Positions 47,332-59,000 of a DNA stretch of 64,000 nucleotides are shown here, one piece after another (position 1 is the first letter of the stretch; each line of letters starts with the position of its first letter). The position numbers were made by a program, and so were the translations under genes. This DNA comes from Anagrus nilaparvatae. Taxonomy: Eukaryota > Arthropoda > Insecta > Hymenoptera > Mymaridae. Below the pieces are notes generated by a model. The model was not told the origin of the DNA and did no database searches. It saw only the letters and a list, made by a program, of their open reading frames with translations. The stretch lies in contig JAKSXM010000263.1 of NCBI GenBank assembly GCA_022575985.1, positions 12,256,001 through 12,320,000 on the forward strand, read 5' to 3'.

Positions 47332-47551
47332 TTGAAAACATGTGCGAGGCAAGTACTTACACAAAAGTTTCAAAAAAATAATTTTATATTTTTAATATTT
47401 TTTGTTTTTTTAAATAATTAAACGGTGTCTAGATAAGGTGTATTAGGAGTCTACTGACGAGCCAACCTAATACACTATGGCGAAACACTGTTACGTTCCT
47501 ATTAGTTAGAAAATTAACCAATTTATTGGTTAAATTAATAAAAATATCACA
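47332..47551 (+). repeat. Left direct repeat of the hammerhead element
   Basis: Starts TTGAAAACATGTGCGAGGCA and ends AAAATATCACA. It carries the ribozyme at 47421-47492 and a perfect 9-bp hairpin TTAACCAAT/ATTGGTTAA near its end. It differs from the right repeat at roughly 10-15 positions by eye. Confidence 0.85.
47421..47492 (+). ncRNA. Type III hammerhead ribozyme, copy 1
   Basis: All core elements are present in order. Stem III 5' strand is 47421-47428, with the GTC cleavage triplet at 47427-47429. Stem I is TAGA/TCTA (47430-47433, 47450-47453), then CTGACGA (47454-47460). Stem II is GCCA/TGGC (47461-47464, 47478-47481), then GAAA (47482-47485), then the stem III 3' strand CACTGTT (to 47492). 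Stem III has eight pairs including A15.1-U16.1 and one G-U. Loops I and II contain complementary strings (GTGTATTAGG and CCTAATACAC), which could form a long loop-loop helix. Cleavage is expected after C47429. Confidence 0.85.
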
Positions 47552-47580
47552 TTTAATTGGGTTACGTTGGTCATAAAAGA

Positions 47581-48160
47581 AGGAGCATATCACGCCTTTC
47601 AGAAGAAGATTAAATTGGATGCGTTATGACACTCGCACAGACTATTTTGCATCCTTAGTGATGTACAGACTCGTCCGCATGAAGGAGCCGCCATTCCTTT
47701 TGTCACTATTTGAGCCCTATAAATCGGACAAGCCACAACGCGGTCCTCGTAAGGATTTAAAGATCCCCTCTGACATAATAACTGACTGGGGTATAAATTC
47801 ATTCCAAATCAAATATGCCCACTTCTGGAATAACATCCCTCCCTGCATACGTGACATTCATTCATATTCACGGTTTAAGAGAAGTATAAGGCAGTATTTA
47901 TACAAGACCGATGATACTTAACACAAATCATCCAATTTTATATTATTTTATTGACGGAATATTCTGACTTATTAAGTTTAATGCTTTGTGCTATTGATAT
48001 ATTTACCAAATACTTTATTTTTTTTATAAACTATAAATTATATTTTCTATTTATTTATTTTGTATTGTATATATTATATTTTAATTGATTTACTACTTAT
48101 ATGTAAAAGAGTGTACCATATTTTGCCAGGCAAATAAAGAGAATAATAATAATAATAATA
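47581..48160 (+). mobile_element. 5'-truncated non-LTR retrotransposon inside the hammerhead element
   Basis: About 580 bp holding the C-terminal end of a non-LTR reverse transcriptase and a 3' UTR ending in (AAT)n at about 48140-48160. It is flanked by ATAAAAGA at 47573-47580 and 48161-48168, read as its own target duplication. The simple-repeat tail and 5' truncation are typical of LINE-type insertion. Confidence 0.8.
47619..47921 (+). pseudogene. C-terminal fragment of non-LTR reverse transcriptase
   Basis: The frame reads LNWMRYDTRTDYFASLVMYR just upstream and within, then KDLKIPSDIITDWGINSF, HFWNNIPPCIRDIHSYSRFK and a stop at 47919-47921. The pattern 'F/LWNxLPxxIRxxxSxxxFK' is the terminal motif of LINE polymerases (Jockey/CR1/RTE-like). 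Only the last ~100 residues are present. The catalytic RT and endonuclease are missing. Confidence 0.8.
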
Positions 48161-48479
48161 ATAAAAGATAAAATTTCTATATTTTCATGTTGATACATAA
48201 AAATACTGAGTAATGAAGTTTACCAGAAATTTTATTTATTTGATTGAAAGCTTTAACATAAGCAAATTTTGATGAAAATTTATTTTCAAGAATGAGGCTA
48301 TGACATTTTTTGATACTGATTTATCAGTTCGTGTTATTTTTAGCCTTATTAAATTTAATAAATCTCTGAATGTAAGTTTATAAAATTAATAGAATAAAAA
48401 TCAGCTGTATTTAAATTAGAAAGAGAAAACAAAACTTCTTTTTTCTAACGGTGTACACAAGCAAGCATTTTTAGTCGTT

Positions 48480-48697
48480 TTGAAAACATGTGCGAGGCAA
48501 GTACTTACACGAAAGATCCAAAAAAATAATTTTATATTTAAAAAATTTTTTTTTTTTTAATAATTAAACGGTGTCTAGATGAGGTGTGTTAGGAGTCTAC
48601 TGACGAGCCAAACTAATACACTATGACGAAACACTGTTACGTTACTATTAGTTAGAAAATTAACCAATTTATTGGTTAAATTAATAAAAATATCACA
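48480..48697 (+). repeat. Right direct repeat of the hammerhead element
   Basis: Second copy of the ~220-bp repeat, ending AAAATATCACA, followed closely by the AATAATTTAT duplication. It carries the second ribozyme. Confidence 0.85.
48567..48638 (+). ncRNA. Type III hammerhead ribozyme, copy 2
   Basis: Same layout as copy 1: GTC at 48573-48575, stem I TAGA/TCTA, CTGACGA 48600-48606, GAAA 48628-48631 and the stem III partner CACTGTT. Stem II is GCCA/TGAC, so one pair is a C-A mismatch (G to A at 48626), which probably weakens it. One base change in loop I (GTGTGTTAG) is matched only by a G-U in the loop-loop helix. Confidence 0.75.
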
Positions 48698-48708
48698 AAA
48701 TAATTTAT

Positions 48709-49083
48709 GTTGAAATTTTGTGTTAGGGTCAACTTAGTTAAAAATATTGAAACATAAATTAATTTTTTAAAAATAAAATATGTTTTTTTATAACTTTATT
48801 AAACGGAAACTCAATGAAAACATTAAGAATAACAATCGATAGAAGGCTAAAAATTGTTCCGTAAAAGTTAAATGTCATGCTTTTTTCAAATTTGTCGTTA
48901 GTTTTGACCTACCACAACTCTTTATACCTGAAAACTAGGGGTGAAAAGGGGTAAAATGAAAATTTTGAAAAAATGATGGAGAAGAGACTGTTAATGTCAC
49001 AAACTATTAATAAAAAATTTATGAAATAGCTTTTTCAGAACTAAACAAAATAAGATGTTCCTTTTTAGTTCCTTTTACAAGTA
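48709..49083. other. Spacer between hammerhead element and piggyBac relic
   Basis: AT-rich, with a short inverted string (ATAATTTATGTT / AACATAAATTA) near 48701-48760. No gene seen. Confidence 0.4.
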
Positions 49084-50370
49084 TTAACCTGTTGTGCATA
49101 GATTAAATAAGACTGAAGCATTCGAGGTTGAAATTTCTATAACTCTAAGGAACACTGACCAAGTCCATTTTTTACTTTTCATCTGTAATCTCACATTATT
49201 GCAGTGCTGATCGTTTAAATCAACACCACCCATGCATTTATTATAAATTTTGAATTCTTGTGGAAAAGCAATCGGTATTCTTTTGGGTTCAGCAACACTA
49301 TACCACTCCATATTTGCTGTGGGGATCACTCCAGCTGCAGATGACAGTATTGAAACTATTTTAGAGTCTTTAATAGAAATAAAGTTGATTTAACTTTGTG
49401 AATCATACATAGATTTTCATGATCCACGACTACTATCATTTTTAGAGAAACTAGAACTGCAACTCGTTTTTCTTTTTCGTTTTCCACTATTTTCTCATAA
49501 AGTTATTTTGCCGAATTGTTCCAGTTGATTTTAAAACTATTTTTTTTAAATGTATAATTAAATCTGGACTGATAAAAAAGTTGTTAAAACAAATGAAGTT
49601 CTTCTTTAGGCACTGTTTGCAAAACTTCATGAAGCATCTTCATAACTAAACGAGATCCAAGCGTGCATTTTAATTTTCAGCTGAGCAATACTTTTCCTTA
49701 ATAGATACTGAAATAAAAAAAGTAAGCAGATAAGGAATAGAATGCCCATAGTTTTAAGCCAAATCTTAAAGGCTTATTTCTCATGTATTGTTTTAGTCTT
49801 GTTTGACCATAAAATTGTCATGCTTTCATCTATTGAATATTTAGAAGAAAATAATCCAAACTGTTGTATATTTTTTTTTAAGAGTTCAATAAAATTATGA
49901 ACTCTCCAAACTTCCTTTTGTGAGGTTTTTCGAATAATTTTAAAAAGTGTTTTATTTCTAAAAATTCGTTTCCAGGGATAGCATCTAAAAAAGGTTCATG
50001 GCAAAGAAGTTTTTTGTATTTTTTGGATCAAAAATTACATTCGCTTTTCTTCATATTTACAATTGAACCTTTCAAAATACCCAGAAACTTATTAAATTTT
50101 TCATGAGATATTTAAAGTTCATTTTTCAATGTAGCTTCAATAATATATTTCTTGAATTTCAGTAATAAGATCAGATTTATATTCACCAGGCAACCATTTA
50201 TATGATCCGGTTCTAGCAGCTTTTGATGATCATCATCATATTTATTATTTAAATTCATATGAATTTTCTTGAATCTCGTGATCATTATTGAATGTATTAT
50301 TAATTTGACCTTCTTCTTCATCAACAACATATGTTTTAAAGAAATTGTTAGCATTTTATCATAAAAACAT
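49084..50370 (-). pseudogene. piggyBac transposase relic
   Basis: Minus strand, several frames. The clearest block (49084-49329) contains FKIYNKCMGGVDLNDQ followed by SKKWTWSVFLRVIEIS, the diagnostic C-terminal part of the piggyBac DDD domain. Further upstream: FNNFFISPDLIIHLKK and STGTIRQNN (about 49500-49590) correspond to the 'YFDNFFTS' block, with the catalytic Asp changed to Asn. MRNKPLRFGLKLWAF lies at about 49745-49790. An acidic N-terminal part may reach about 50370. Stops and frameshifts break every section. No terminal repeats or TTAA sites could be assigned. Confidence 0.8.
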
Positions 50371-51458
50371 AATCTTGCAAAAAAATTCTTGATAACGGTG
50401 ATGATAGATGATACTTCACAACTTTTATTCCTTAGTTAAAAATAAAAAATGGAACCCTTTAAATTAAGCTAGAGACTTTTGTAATTAGTAAAAATAGGGC
50501 TATATTTCCCTGACTATTCAATGAAATACTTATATGCATGTGTGTGTGTATGTAACCGGTGATAATTCACAACCATTATGGAATTAAGACCTAATTTTTT
50601 TTTCAAAAATTTTTTCATTTATAAATCTTAAACTACTTTTTTTTTAATTTGGAGGAAATACCTCATTTATTTCCATGAAAGTACTTATATTTGAAAGTAC
50701 GATTTTTAATTGATATATCGAATCTGATAAATAATTTTTTTTTAATTTTTTTCCCGAAATTTTTGTCACAAAAAAGTACAAAAAACACTAAATATTTTTT
50801 TATTTTTGGACGTAGTACCTAATTTATTTCTATAAGAGTACTAATTTTAGAAAGTTCGTTAATAGTAATTTTTTAGATCTGATACCGAATTTTCTCAATA
50901 TTTTTTCTCAAAATTAAAAAAACTGCGATATTTTTATTTGGTTCCGCAATGAGGATTGTGATGGGTCAAATTTTGGTTTTTGATTTTTGTCATTGAAGCA
51001 CGTTTGGAAACCTCAGGAAGCTAAAAAAATAGTTTTTAAAAAAAGCCTGTATGTGTGTGTGTATGTGTGTGTATGTATGTAGGTGGATATTCTACAAACA
51101 TTATGGAATGAAGACCTAATTTTTTTTTTCAAAAATTTTTTTACCAAACCTCATTTATTTCCATGAAAGTACTTATATTCGAAAGTATGATTTTTACTCG
51201 ATATCTCGAATCTGATAATTAATTTTTTTTTAATTTCTTTCCCAAAAAAATTCAAAAAACACCAAATATTATTTTCTTTTTAGACGTAGTACCTAATGTT
51301 TTTCTATAAGAGTGTTAGTTTTAGAAAATTCGTTAACAGTAATTTTTTGGATCTGATACCGAATTTTCTCAAAATTAAAAAAACAAAAAAATTTTTAAAA
51401 ATGCAATATTTTTTTTTGTAGTGCAATACCTCATTTAATTCCATTAAAGTACTAATTA

Positions 51459-51637
51459 GTCCTCTCGCCAGCAATGCTATTTAATGCCATAAAATCCTAA
51501 AATAGCATAAAAGTTCCATGGGAAAAAATGGGTGGTATTTATTTTTTTTGACCCGCTAAACATAAATACCACCCATTTTTATCCATGGAACTTTTAAGGC
51601 ATTTAATGGCATTAAATAGCATTGCCGGCGACAGGAC
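51459..51637. mobile_element. ~180-bp hairpin MITE
   Basis: Left half AGTCCTCTCGCCAGCAATGC and right half GCATTGCCGGCGACAGGACT are inverted, through GGGTGGTATTTATTT and its complement, with a ~10-bp loop. Flanked by TA. Only part of it is kept in the mirror arm (60106-60222). Confidence 0.75.
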
Positions 51638-52344
51638 TAAATATCTGGAAATATTGTAATCGGTGATATTTCACAACCATTATGGAATTAAAAAAGTAAA
51701 AATAATATTTTATTGACCAGAATTGGAGCTGAACTTAATTTTTTATTGTTTCAAATTATTTAAAATAAATAAAACAATACAAATAATTTTGATGTGTAAA
51801 AATTTTTTTATTTCACAATATTTCACCTATAAATCCGTTGGACTCTTCAGGTGATTGGAATACAAAAATTATATAATTTTTTCTTAATTACTAATGAACA
51901 AAATGAGAATTTAAAAAAAATTTTATATTAACAATGTGTCAAACTTACATAAAAATACTTGTTATTTGAGCTATGTGACACTGGGTGCTGCCGACATGAG
52001 ACTAATACATTATGGAATTAAGACCAAATTTTTTTTTCAAAAAATTTTTTCATTAAAAAATCTCAAACCATTTTTTTTTTTTTTTAATTTGATTGTTACG
52101 AATATTTGATTAACAATTTTTATTAATTTTATATTTTGCTGATTATTGACTTTACTGCGGAATTCTGTATCAACTTTAATCTTCAGATTAAATAACAAGT
52201 ATTCGTAACTTTATATCAATTTTATTATTTCGTCTACTTTATTGCTCGTATCTAATGCAGTTGCTCGCACACGGGAAGGCTTATTCTTTATTAAATTAAC
52301 AAATCTAAATAGAGTATATGTAAATACATATATATATATATATT

Positions 52345-53785
52345 TCAAGCCAAAGCGTTAGCTTTGGAGTTATGGGATTGAGGGGGGGGGGCGGTCACGT
52401 GACCCTCCATCGCAAGCAAAAGCTAGCTTTGCTTATATATATCTCTTTTTTTTCTCTCACTCTAAATTCATTGCTTCTAAGTGAGAGGGACATATTTTTA
52501 CATTTAACTCACGATCGGAGACGGCTGAGATATCGAATTTTGGTTTGACTTACGTTTTTTTATCGAATTTTTGCGATTTATCGCATTTTTTCGATTTATA
52601 TCGAAGTTTTTATTTCAGTTTTTTGATCCAGTAGTTATAAGTATAGAAGAGGTATCCTTATAATTTTGAATAAAAATATTTTAAATAAATTTAATAAGGA
52701 AAGGGGATTTTTATTCTTTTCTGTTATTAGGTAATAATAACGCAAGAGTTAGTATACATATAATATTGGTACATGAATTCCTTAAAATATTTTGAATTTT
52801 GTATATCCAAATGTATCAGGAGAACATGAATAAAAATAGATATTTAAAAACGGGCCCGTACAGTCGTAAAATAAAAAAAAAATCACAGCTGCTTATAGTA
52901 TAGATATAATTATGTAAATAAAATTCTCGCCGTGATACCGGATACGCGTATACACTCGCATATATATATATATATATACATATCAACTCATATTGAATAT
53001 TTGTCATTGCTTGAGGAATCTTAGTGCCCATAATTTGGCAGCGTTTTTTATTCATTATTTATAGTTTTATTAAATGCTTCACATAGTTTTTTTTTAAACC
53101 TTGCGACTGTTATGATATCTTTACTTACTTTACCTACTTTTGAAAAAGTATAATATTTTATGGGATTGACACTATATTTTCCTTGCGAATTTTCTGTTAT
53201 ATTTTTTTAAGGATACTTTTTCAAATTAGGCTAAAGAATTTATTGATATCTAGAATTAGCCTGGGATGTCTATTTTTTTTAAATATATTTTTTCAAATAA
53301 GTCTAAAGAATTTATTGATATCTTGGATTAGCCTGGGATTCCTAAGATTTTTTTATACATTAGACATCTTAAATTTATATTACACCTTTTGTTGCTTTTT
53401 TTCTATCCCTGCCGGATCCGTAAGGCAATAATTAAATTATGCATAATAAATATAATCAAAATGCTAAAACTTTTTATTAAAAATATTGGCTTACAGACCC
53501 GGCAGGGATAGAAAAAAAGCAACAAAAGGTGTAATATAAATTTAAGATGTCTAATGTATAAAAAAATCTTAGGAATCCCAGGCTAATCCAAGATATCAAT
53601 AAATTCTTTAGACTTATTTGAAAAAATATATTTACAAAAAATAGACATCCCAGGCTAATTCTACATATCAATAAATTCTTTAGCCTAATTTGAAAAAGTA
53701 TCCTTAAAAAAATATAACAGAAAATTCGCAAGGAAAATATAGTGTCAATCCCATAAAATATTATACTTTTTCAAAAGTATATATA
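52345..53785. mobile_element. Insertion in the left arm, at a (TA)n tract, with own inverted repeat
   Basis: The mirror arm has only (TA)n at 59765-59800 where the left arm has 1.4 kb. The insert contains a G-run with CGGTCACGTGACC (52382-52405). It also contains a foldback pair, 53143-53430 and 53477-53780, in which a ~70-bp module (TAAAGAATTTATTGATATCT, then TTAGCCTGGGAT) occurs twice per arm. The two opposite hydrophobic reading frames inside are translations of this repeat, not genes. Confidence 0.65.
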
Positions 53786-55649
53786 TATATAAACGTGATA
53801 GGAAAGTATATAGGATAGATTAGTGGTACAGAATAGAGGATAGAACAATGAATACTATTTTGAATTTACTAAAATAACTCTTTAAAACAAAGTTATTTAT
53901 TGATAGATACAAATGTAGAAGCTTAATAAACTTATTATAAAAATAACTAATATAATAATATAAATATACTTATTACTCATAACTAACCGTGCATAATAAT
54001 TAATTCCTGATTTCCAATATAAAACAAAGTGATTTTTAATTAATAACTTTTTTAAGACTTAGTAAGAATACAGACAGATTTAGCGAAACGTGATAATGAA
54101 CTACGGCTAAAATTCCAGAGACAATTGAGAGCGTTTTGACATTTTTGGCTACTATATATATGACTGGCAGATCGACGTGTTAATCTTAATTCGTCATGAA
54201 GAAGTGGTGCCCCTTGATTAGCAATCTTGCGTCTCTTTTTGTCCTTTCTTGATAATCAATCCCGGGACTTGTAATAAGGCCAAATTAATTAGCAACTATA
54301 TTTATTTTATATCCATTGATAAAACCATGAGACATAAAATTTGTTACTCATCTAATGCGTTAAGCAGAGAGTTTAACGCTTTTACGTTAATTCTATGATA
54401 AGCGCCTTTCTCTTTAGTAGTTAAATCTAAAATGTGTTCAGGCAAGCTTTATCGCATTTGCGTTAACAATGCCTGTTAAAGCCTTTTCATATTTCACTGC
54501 TATTACTTTATCTCGCTCTAACAATATGTAATACCTCATTTATTTCCATGAAAGTACTTATATTTGAAAGTATGATTTCTTTTTAGTGCAATACCTCATT
54601 TAATTCCATTAAAGTACTAAAATCTGGAAATATTAAAACCGGTGATATTTCACAACCATTATGGAATTGAGACCTAATTTTTTTTTTTTTTAATTTTTCG
54701 TCAATAAATAATAAATAAAAAAATAAATAAATAAATAATAAACAATAAATACAAAATAAAAATACAATAAAACTCAAACCATTTTTTTTTTTTAATTTGG
54801 ATGTAATACTTCATTTATTTTCATGAAAGTACATATATTTGAAAGTATGATTTTTACTCGATATCTCGAATCTGATAATTAATTTGTTAAAAATTTTTTT
54901 TTTTAATTTTCCTAACAGAAAAATACAAAAAACAACTTTTTTTTTTCCTTTTTGGACGTAATTCCTAATTTATGTCTATAAGAGTAATAGTTATACAAAG
55001 TTCGTTTATAGTACATTTTTGAATCTGATACCGAATTTTTCCAAACTTTTAAAAGTTAACAGAAATGTATGTATGATTCCATGCTTGTAGTCGGTGATAT
55101 CTGTGGCATATTGAAGTATTAAGCTCATTGTTTGAGTTACGTTAGTGCCAGCTAGTTGGCAAGGTATTTTTTTTTTCAAATACTTTTACTAAGTTTAATT
55201 TTTTTTTTTTAATAGCCTACCGAAAATATTAAATTTTAATTGATCAATCGTGAATTGTTTAATTTGTTATTGTGTAGATGTTTGCATTTTGGAGTTCTAT
55301 AATGTTTATTAACTCATTAACGCCGGGGCACAGAGTTTTGGAAATTAGCAAAAATAAGTATATTCCCTTATAGATAAGTGGCTAAAAAGTTCATACGCAT
55401 AGTAAAATTTCATGCCCTTTCAGAATCTGACATTATTTTTCACCTACAACCCTTAAAAATATCCTAAACACGGGTGTCAAAAGAGTAGGTCAGGCATTAT
55501 TAGGAAATGTTCGGAAAAATCAATGAAAAAAATATCCAATTTGATTGAAAAATGTTTGAAAATAATATTTTTTATGTAAATTTAAGTAAAATTCGTATAC
55601 ATTGAGCTCTCGTACATTTTGGCCCTATTTACAACCCTTAAAAGGTGGA

Positions 55650-57190
55650 TAGGAGTGGTACTCCAGTCAAAGTACGGGTTTGGTTATCTTATCACTGGCG
55701 AAAACCAGATTTGCTCAACTATATTTTTTTTGGGTCACTGAACACGGAAATCGGGGTAATTTGGCAGAGAAACTGGGGCTTCACCCTTAAATTTGCAAAA
55801 ACTACCCCCAAAAAGGAATTTTTTTACATATTCATATTTTGAGCACTCAGACCTGTGCCGTACAGGTTATAAAAGGGTACGTTCACAGCGTCCACAGTAC
55901 GTTCTTATATATTTTTTTTGGGCCCTAATCAAGAATTTTGACTTCTTTTTTATAAATAATCAATATTTCACACTTAAAATAGCTAAAAAAAACTTATAAC
56001 CGGTTTGTGTAAGGACAACCTAAATGCATGGAACATGTTTACTTCCAGCTGAGGACTAGGTATAATACAAATGTTACTCAACATTACAATACAATTTTCT
56101 AATTTTATAATTTGTAATTATCACCTTACTAGCTGTTAAGATTCTAAACCTAAACTATTTTGATTCCCTAAACCTGAATCATTCTAAGTCCCTTAATCAA
56201 TATTATTCTAAGTCCTTCAATCAATATTATTTTAAGTCCATAAACCTGTATTATCATAAGTCCTTAAGCTCAGATTTTTCAAAGTCTCATAATTATTCTA
56301 AGTTTCATTTGACCCTCCTCCCTTAAATAGGACAAATTTGACCACCCCCCCTAAATAGGACATATTTGAATACCCCCCTAAAATAGGACATATTTGACCA
56401 CTCCACTTAAATAGGACATATTTGACCATCCCCCTTAAATAGGACAAATTTGACCCCCCCCCTTTATTTTCAAGTTATGAACTACCCCCTCCCTATAAAC
56501 ATGTTCCATGTTAATACCTCTAATATGGGTATATCCTGGACGCTCTAAGGGCAAAAATAACAAAAACACCCCATTTAGGGGTAGTTTTGGCTGCTTTAAA
56601 GGCGAAATTTTAATTATTTATATTTCATTATGAAAAAGGGGTCGAAATTCTTGATTAGCGGCCCAAAAAACGTATAAGAACATACTTTGGACGCTCAAAG
56701 TGCAAAAATAGCAAAAACACCCCTTTTAGGTGTAGTTCTATTTATTTTAAGGGTGAAATTTTAATTATTTATGAAAAAGGAGTCTAAATTCTTGATAAGT
56801 GAGCCAAAAAACCAATTTGGGTTTATACTGGATGCTAAAAGTACGAAAATAGCAAAAACACCCCCTTTTTGGAGGTATTTTTAACCAATTTAGGGGTAAA
56901 ATTTTAAATATTTATGAAATAGAAGTCAAAATTATTGATCAGCAACCCAAAAATACCTGTACGGCGCAAGTCCGAGTGCTCAAAGTATGAATATGTAAAA
57001 AAATTCCTATTTGGGGGTAGTTTTTGGAAATTTAAGGGTGAATCCCCAATTTCTCTGCCAAATTACCCCAATTTCCATGTTCAGTGACCCAAAAAAAATA
57101 TAGTTGAGTAAATCTGGTTTTCGCCAGTGATAAGATAACCAAACCCGTACTTTGACTGGAGTACCACCCCTATCCACCTTTTAAGGGTTG
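55650..57190. repeat. Central foldback of the 11-kb palindrome
   Basis: Left GGTGGATAGGAGTGGTACTC and right GAGTACCACCCCTATCCACC pair, as do the 'gcaaaaactacccccaaaaagg' modules. It belongs to the same family as 9031-9535 and 26886-27733. The centre is interrupted by the CATGGAACATGTT-bounded repeat at 55985-56520. Confidence 0.75.
55985..56520. mobile_element. Second copy of the CATGGAACATGTT-bounded repeat
   Basis: Starts TATAACCGGTTTGTGTAA, then GCATGGAACATGTTTA. Ends AAACATGTTCCATGTTAATA. It contains 'taagtcc(c/t)taaacctgaattatt' repeats (56170-56300) and ~30-bp C-run units (56310-56460). Shorter sister of 37210-38270. Confidence 0.6.
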
Positions 57191-58140
57191 TAAATAGGGC
57201 CAAATGTATGAGACCTCAATGTATACGATGTTTACTTAAATTTACTTAAAAATATTATTTTCAAACATTTTTGTTACTTTTTGGATACTTTTTTCATTGA
57301 TTTTTCCGAACGTTTCCTAATAATGCCTGACCTACTCTTTTGACACCCGTGTTTAGGGTATTTTTAAGGGTTGTAGGTGAAAAATAATGTCAGATTCTGA
57401 AAGGGCATGAAATTTTACTATACGTATGAACTTTTTAGCCAGTTATCTATAAGGGAATATACTTATTTTGGCTCATTTCCAAAACTCTGCGCCCCGGCGT
57501 TAATGAGTTAATAAACATTATAGAACTCCAAAATTCAAACATCCACACAACAACAAATTAAACAATTCACGATTGAACAATTAAAATTTAATATTTTCGG
57601 TAGGCTATTAAAAAAAAAAAAATTAAACTTAGTAAACTTTAAAAAGTTTTTTTTATTGTTCACAAATTTTTGAACAAATTTTCAAAAAATACTTTCATAG
57701 AACTCAATGAAAACCCAAAAAAAAAATAATATTGCAGTTTTTTTAATTTTTTTGTTTTTTTAATTTTGAGAAAAAAAAATTGGAAAAATTCGGTATCAGA
57801 TTCAAAAAAGTACTATAAACGAACTTTGTTTAACTATTACTCTTTTAAGAAAAAAATTTTTAACAAATTAATTATCAAATTTGAGATATATAGTAATAAT
57901 CATACTTTCAAATATATCTACTTTCATGGAAATAAATGAAGTATTACATCCAAATTAAAAAAAAAAAAATGGTTTGAGATTTATTGACGAAAAATTAAAA
58001 AAAAAAAAAATTAGGTCTTAATTCCATAATGGTTGTGAAATATCATCGGTTACAATATTTCCAGATTTTAGTACTTTAATGGAATTAAATGAGGTATTGC
58101 ACTAATAAAAATCATACTTTCAAATATAAGTACTTTCATG

Positions 58141-59000
58141 CACGGAAAAAAATTCTAAGTTGTATTGACAAATAACTTTGTTGAAATATGCCAACAAAGT
58201 ATTTGTTGAATTGTCATAGTTACTTAGTTGATTCAAACAGAGTAAAAATTTTGTTTAAAAAAAATTATTTTTTTTTGAATAATTATTTTTTTTTTTTGAT
58301 AGTTATTTTTTTATATTTATTGATGTACTTATATATATTTATTAATTTAATATCTGTTAAAAAAAACCAAAGAAAAATTTTGACTGCTACTGGGATCGAA
58401 CCGGGTACCGCGGCTTCCGAGACAGCGAGATTATCCATTCTGCTAACATGACACTTGTATTTAATAAAAAAATTTAAGTATTATATGTTACAGATAATAA
58501 TTTTCGAAATTATATGCAGAGTAAATTATGCATACCCTGCAAAAATCATATTTAAAAATAATAGTTAAAACTATCATAAATAATTTTTAGGAAATTCCAT
58601 TTCTTTATTATAATTAAATAATGAATAATATAATAAACAAAAGCCCGCTACTGAAGAACATGTTTCAACTTGTCGCCGGCCGCGGTGTTAAATACATAAA
58701 AGGATAGAAAGAGAAAGAATGAATAAATATTTTAATATAAAAGAAAAAGCATTGACCTAACTATTAAAATTATCATATTAATGTTGTAGGTTGTTGGTTT
58801 ATCTAACACTATGTTGATTCAACAAAGATTTAAGTGGTTAACTTAACGATTTTAATTTTGCTTGAATCAACAAAGTATTTGTTGGTCTACTGTTTTTATT
58901 TGACAATTCAACGTTTAATCTTTCCGTTCAACAACTTACAATACTAATCTTATTTCAGTAACGTAATGCGTTTAGTTTGTCTTATATTTTTTTTTACGTG
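58141..59000. mobile_element. 860-bp MITE with CACGGAAAAAAA ends, empty site known
   Basis: The host module TACTTTCATGGAAATAAATG is split between CATG (58140) and GAAATAAATG (59003), while the unbroken version exists at 54547 and elsewhere. Ends CACGGAAAAAAA and TTTTTTACGTG are inverted, with a probable TG duplication. Internal strings 'tcaacaaagtatttgttg' recur near both ends. The interior includes a tRNA-like segment. Confidence 0.7.
58383..58452 (-). other. tRNA-derived segment (SINE-like) within the MITE
   Basis: On the minus strand the sequence reads GTTAGCAGAATGGATAATCT ... CCGGTTCGATCCCAGTAGCA. It has a good B box (GGTTCGATCCC) and an A-box-like AGCAGAATGGATAA at tRNA spacing. The acceptor stem does not close convincingly, so I call it tRNA-derived, not a functional tRNA. 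Confidence 0.5.

Larger units (their letters stand above)
47332..48698. mobile_element. Retrozyme-like / non-autonomous Penelope-like element with hammerheads
   Basis: Two ~220-bp direct repeats (47332-47551 and 48480-48697) bracket an internal region. The whole is flanked by the 10-bp direct repeat AATAATTTAT (47322-47331 and 48699-48708), read as its target duplication. Each repeat contains a type III hammerhead motif. A nested non-LTR insertion occupies 47581-48160. Without it the element would be about 780 bp: repeat, ~340-bp body, repeat. The body has no open frame. A 10-bp TSD fits target-primed insertion as in Penelope-like elements better than an LTR integrase. Confidence 0.75.

Noticed and set aside
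47331..48697. LTR pair of an ordinary LTR retrotransposon (TRIM)
   Set aside because: No primer-binding site after the first repeat, no polypurine tract before the second, and a 10-bp duplication is longer than the 4-6 bp made by LTR integrases. The hammerheads favour a retrozyme or Penelope-like origin.
53183..53731. Two similar hydrophobic proteins in opposite orientation (membrane proteins?)
   Set aside because: They are translations of the two arms of one AT-rich inverted repeat with internal duplication. The composition is low-complexity.
58383..58452. Functional tRNA gene
   Set aside because: The B box is good, but the acceptor stem does not pair convincingly and it lies inside a MITE.
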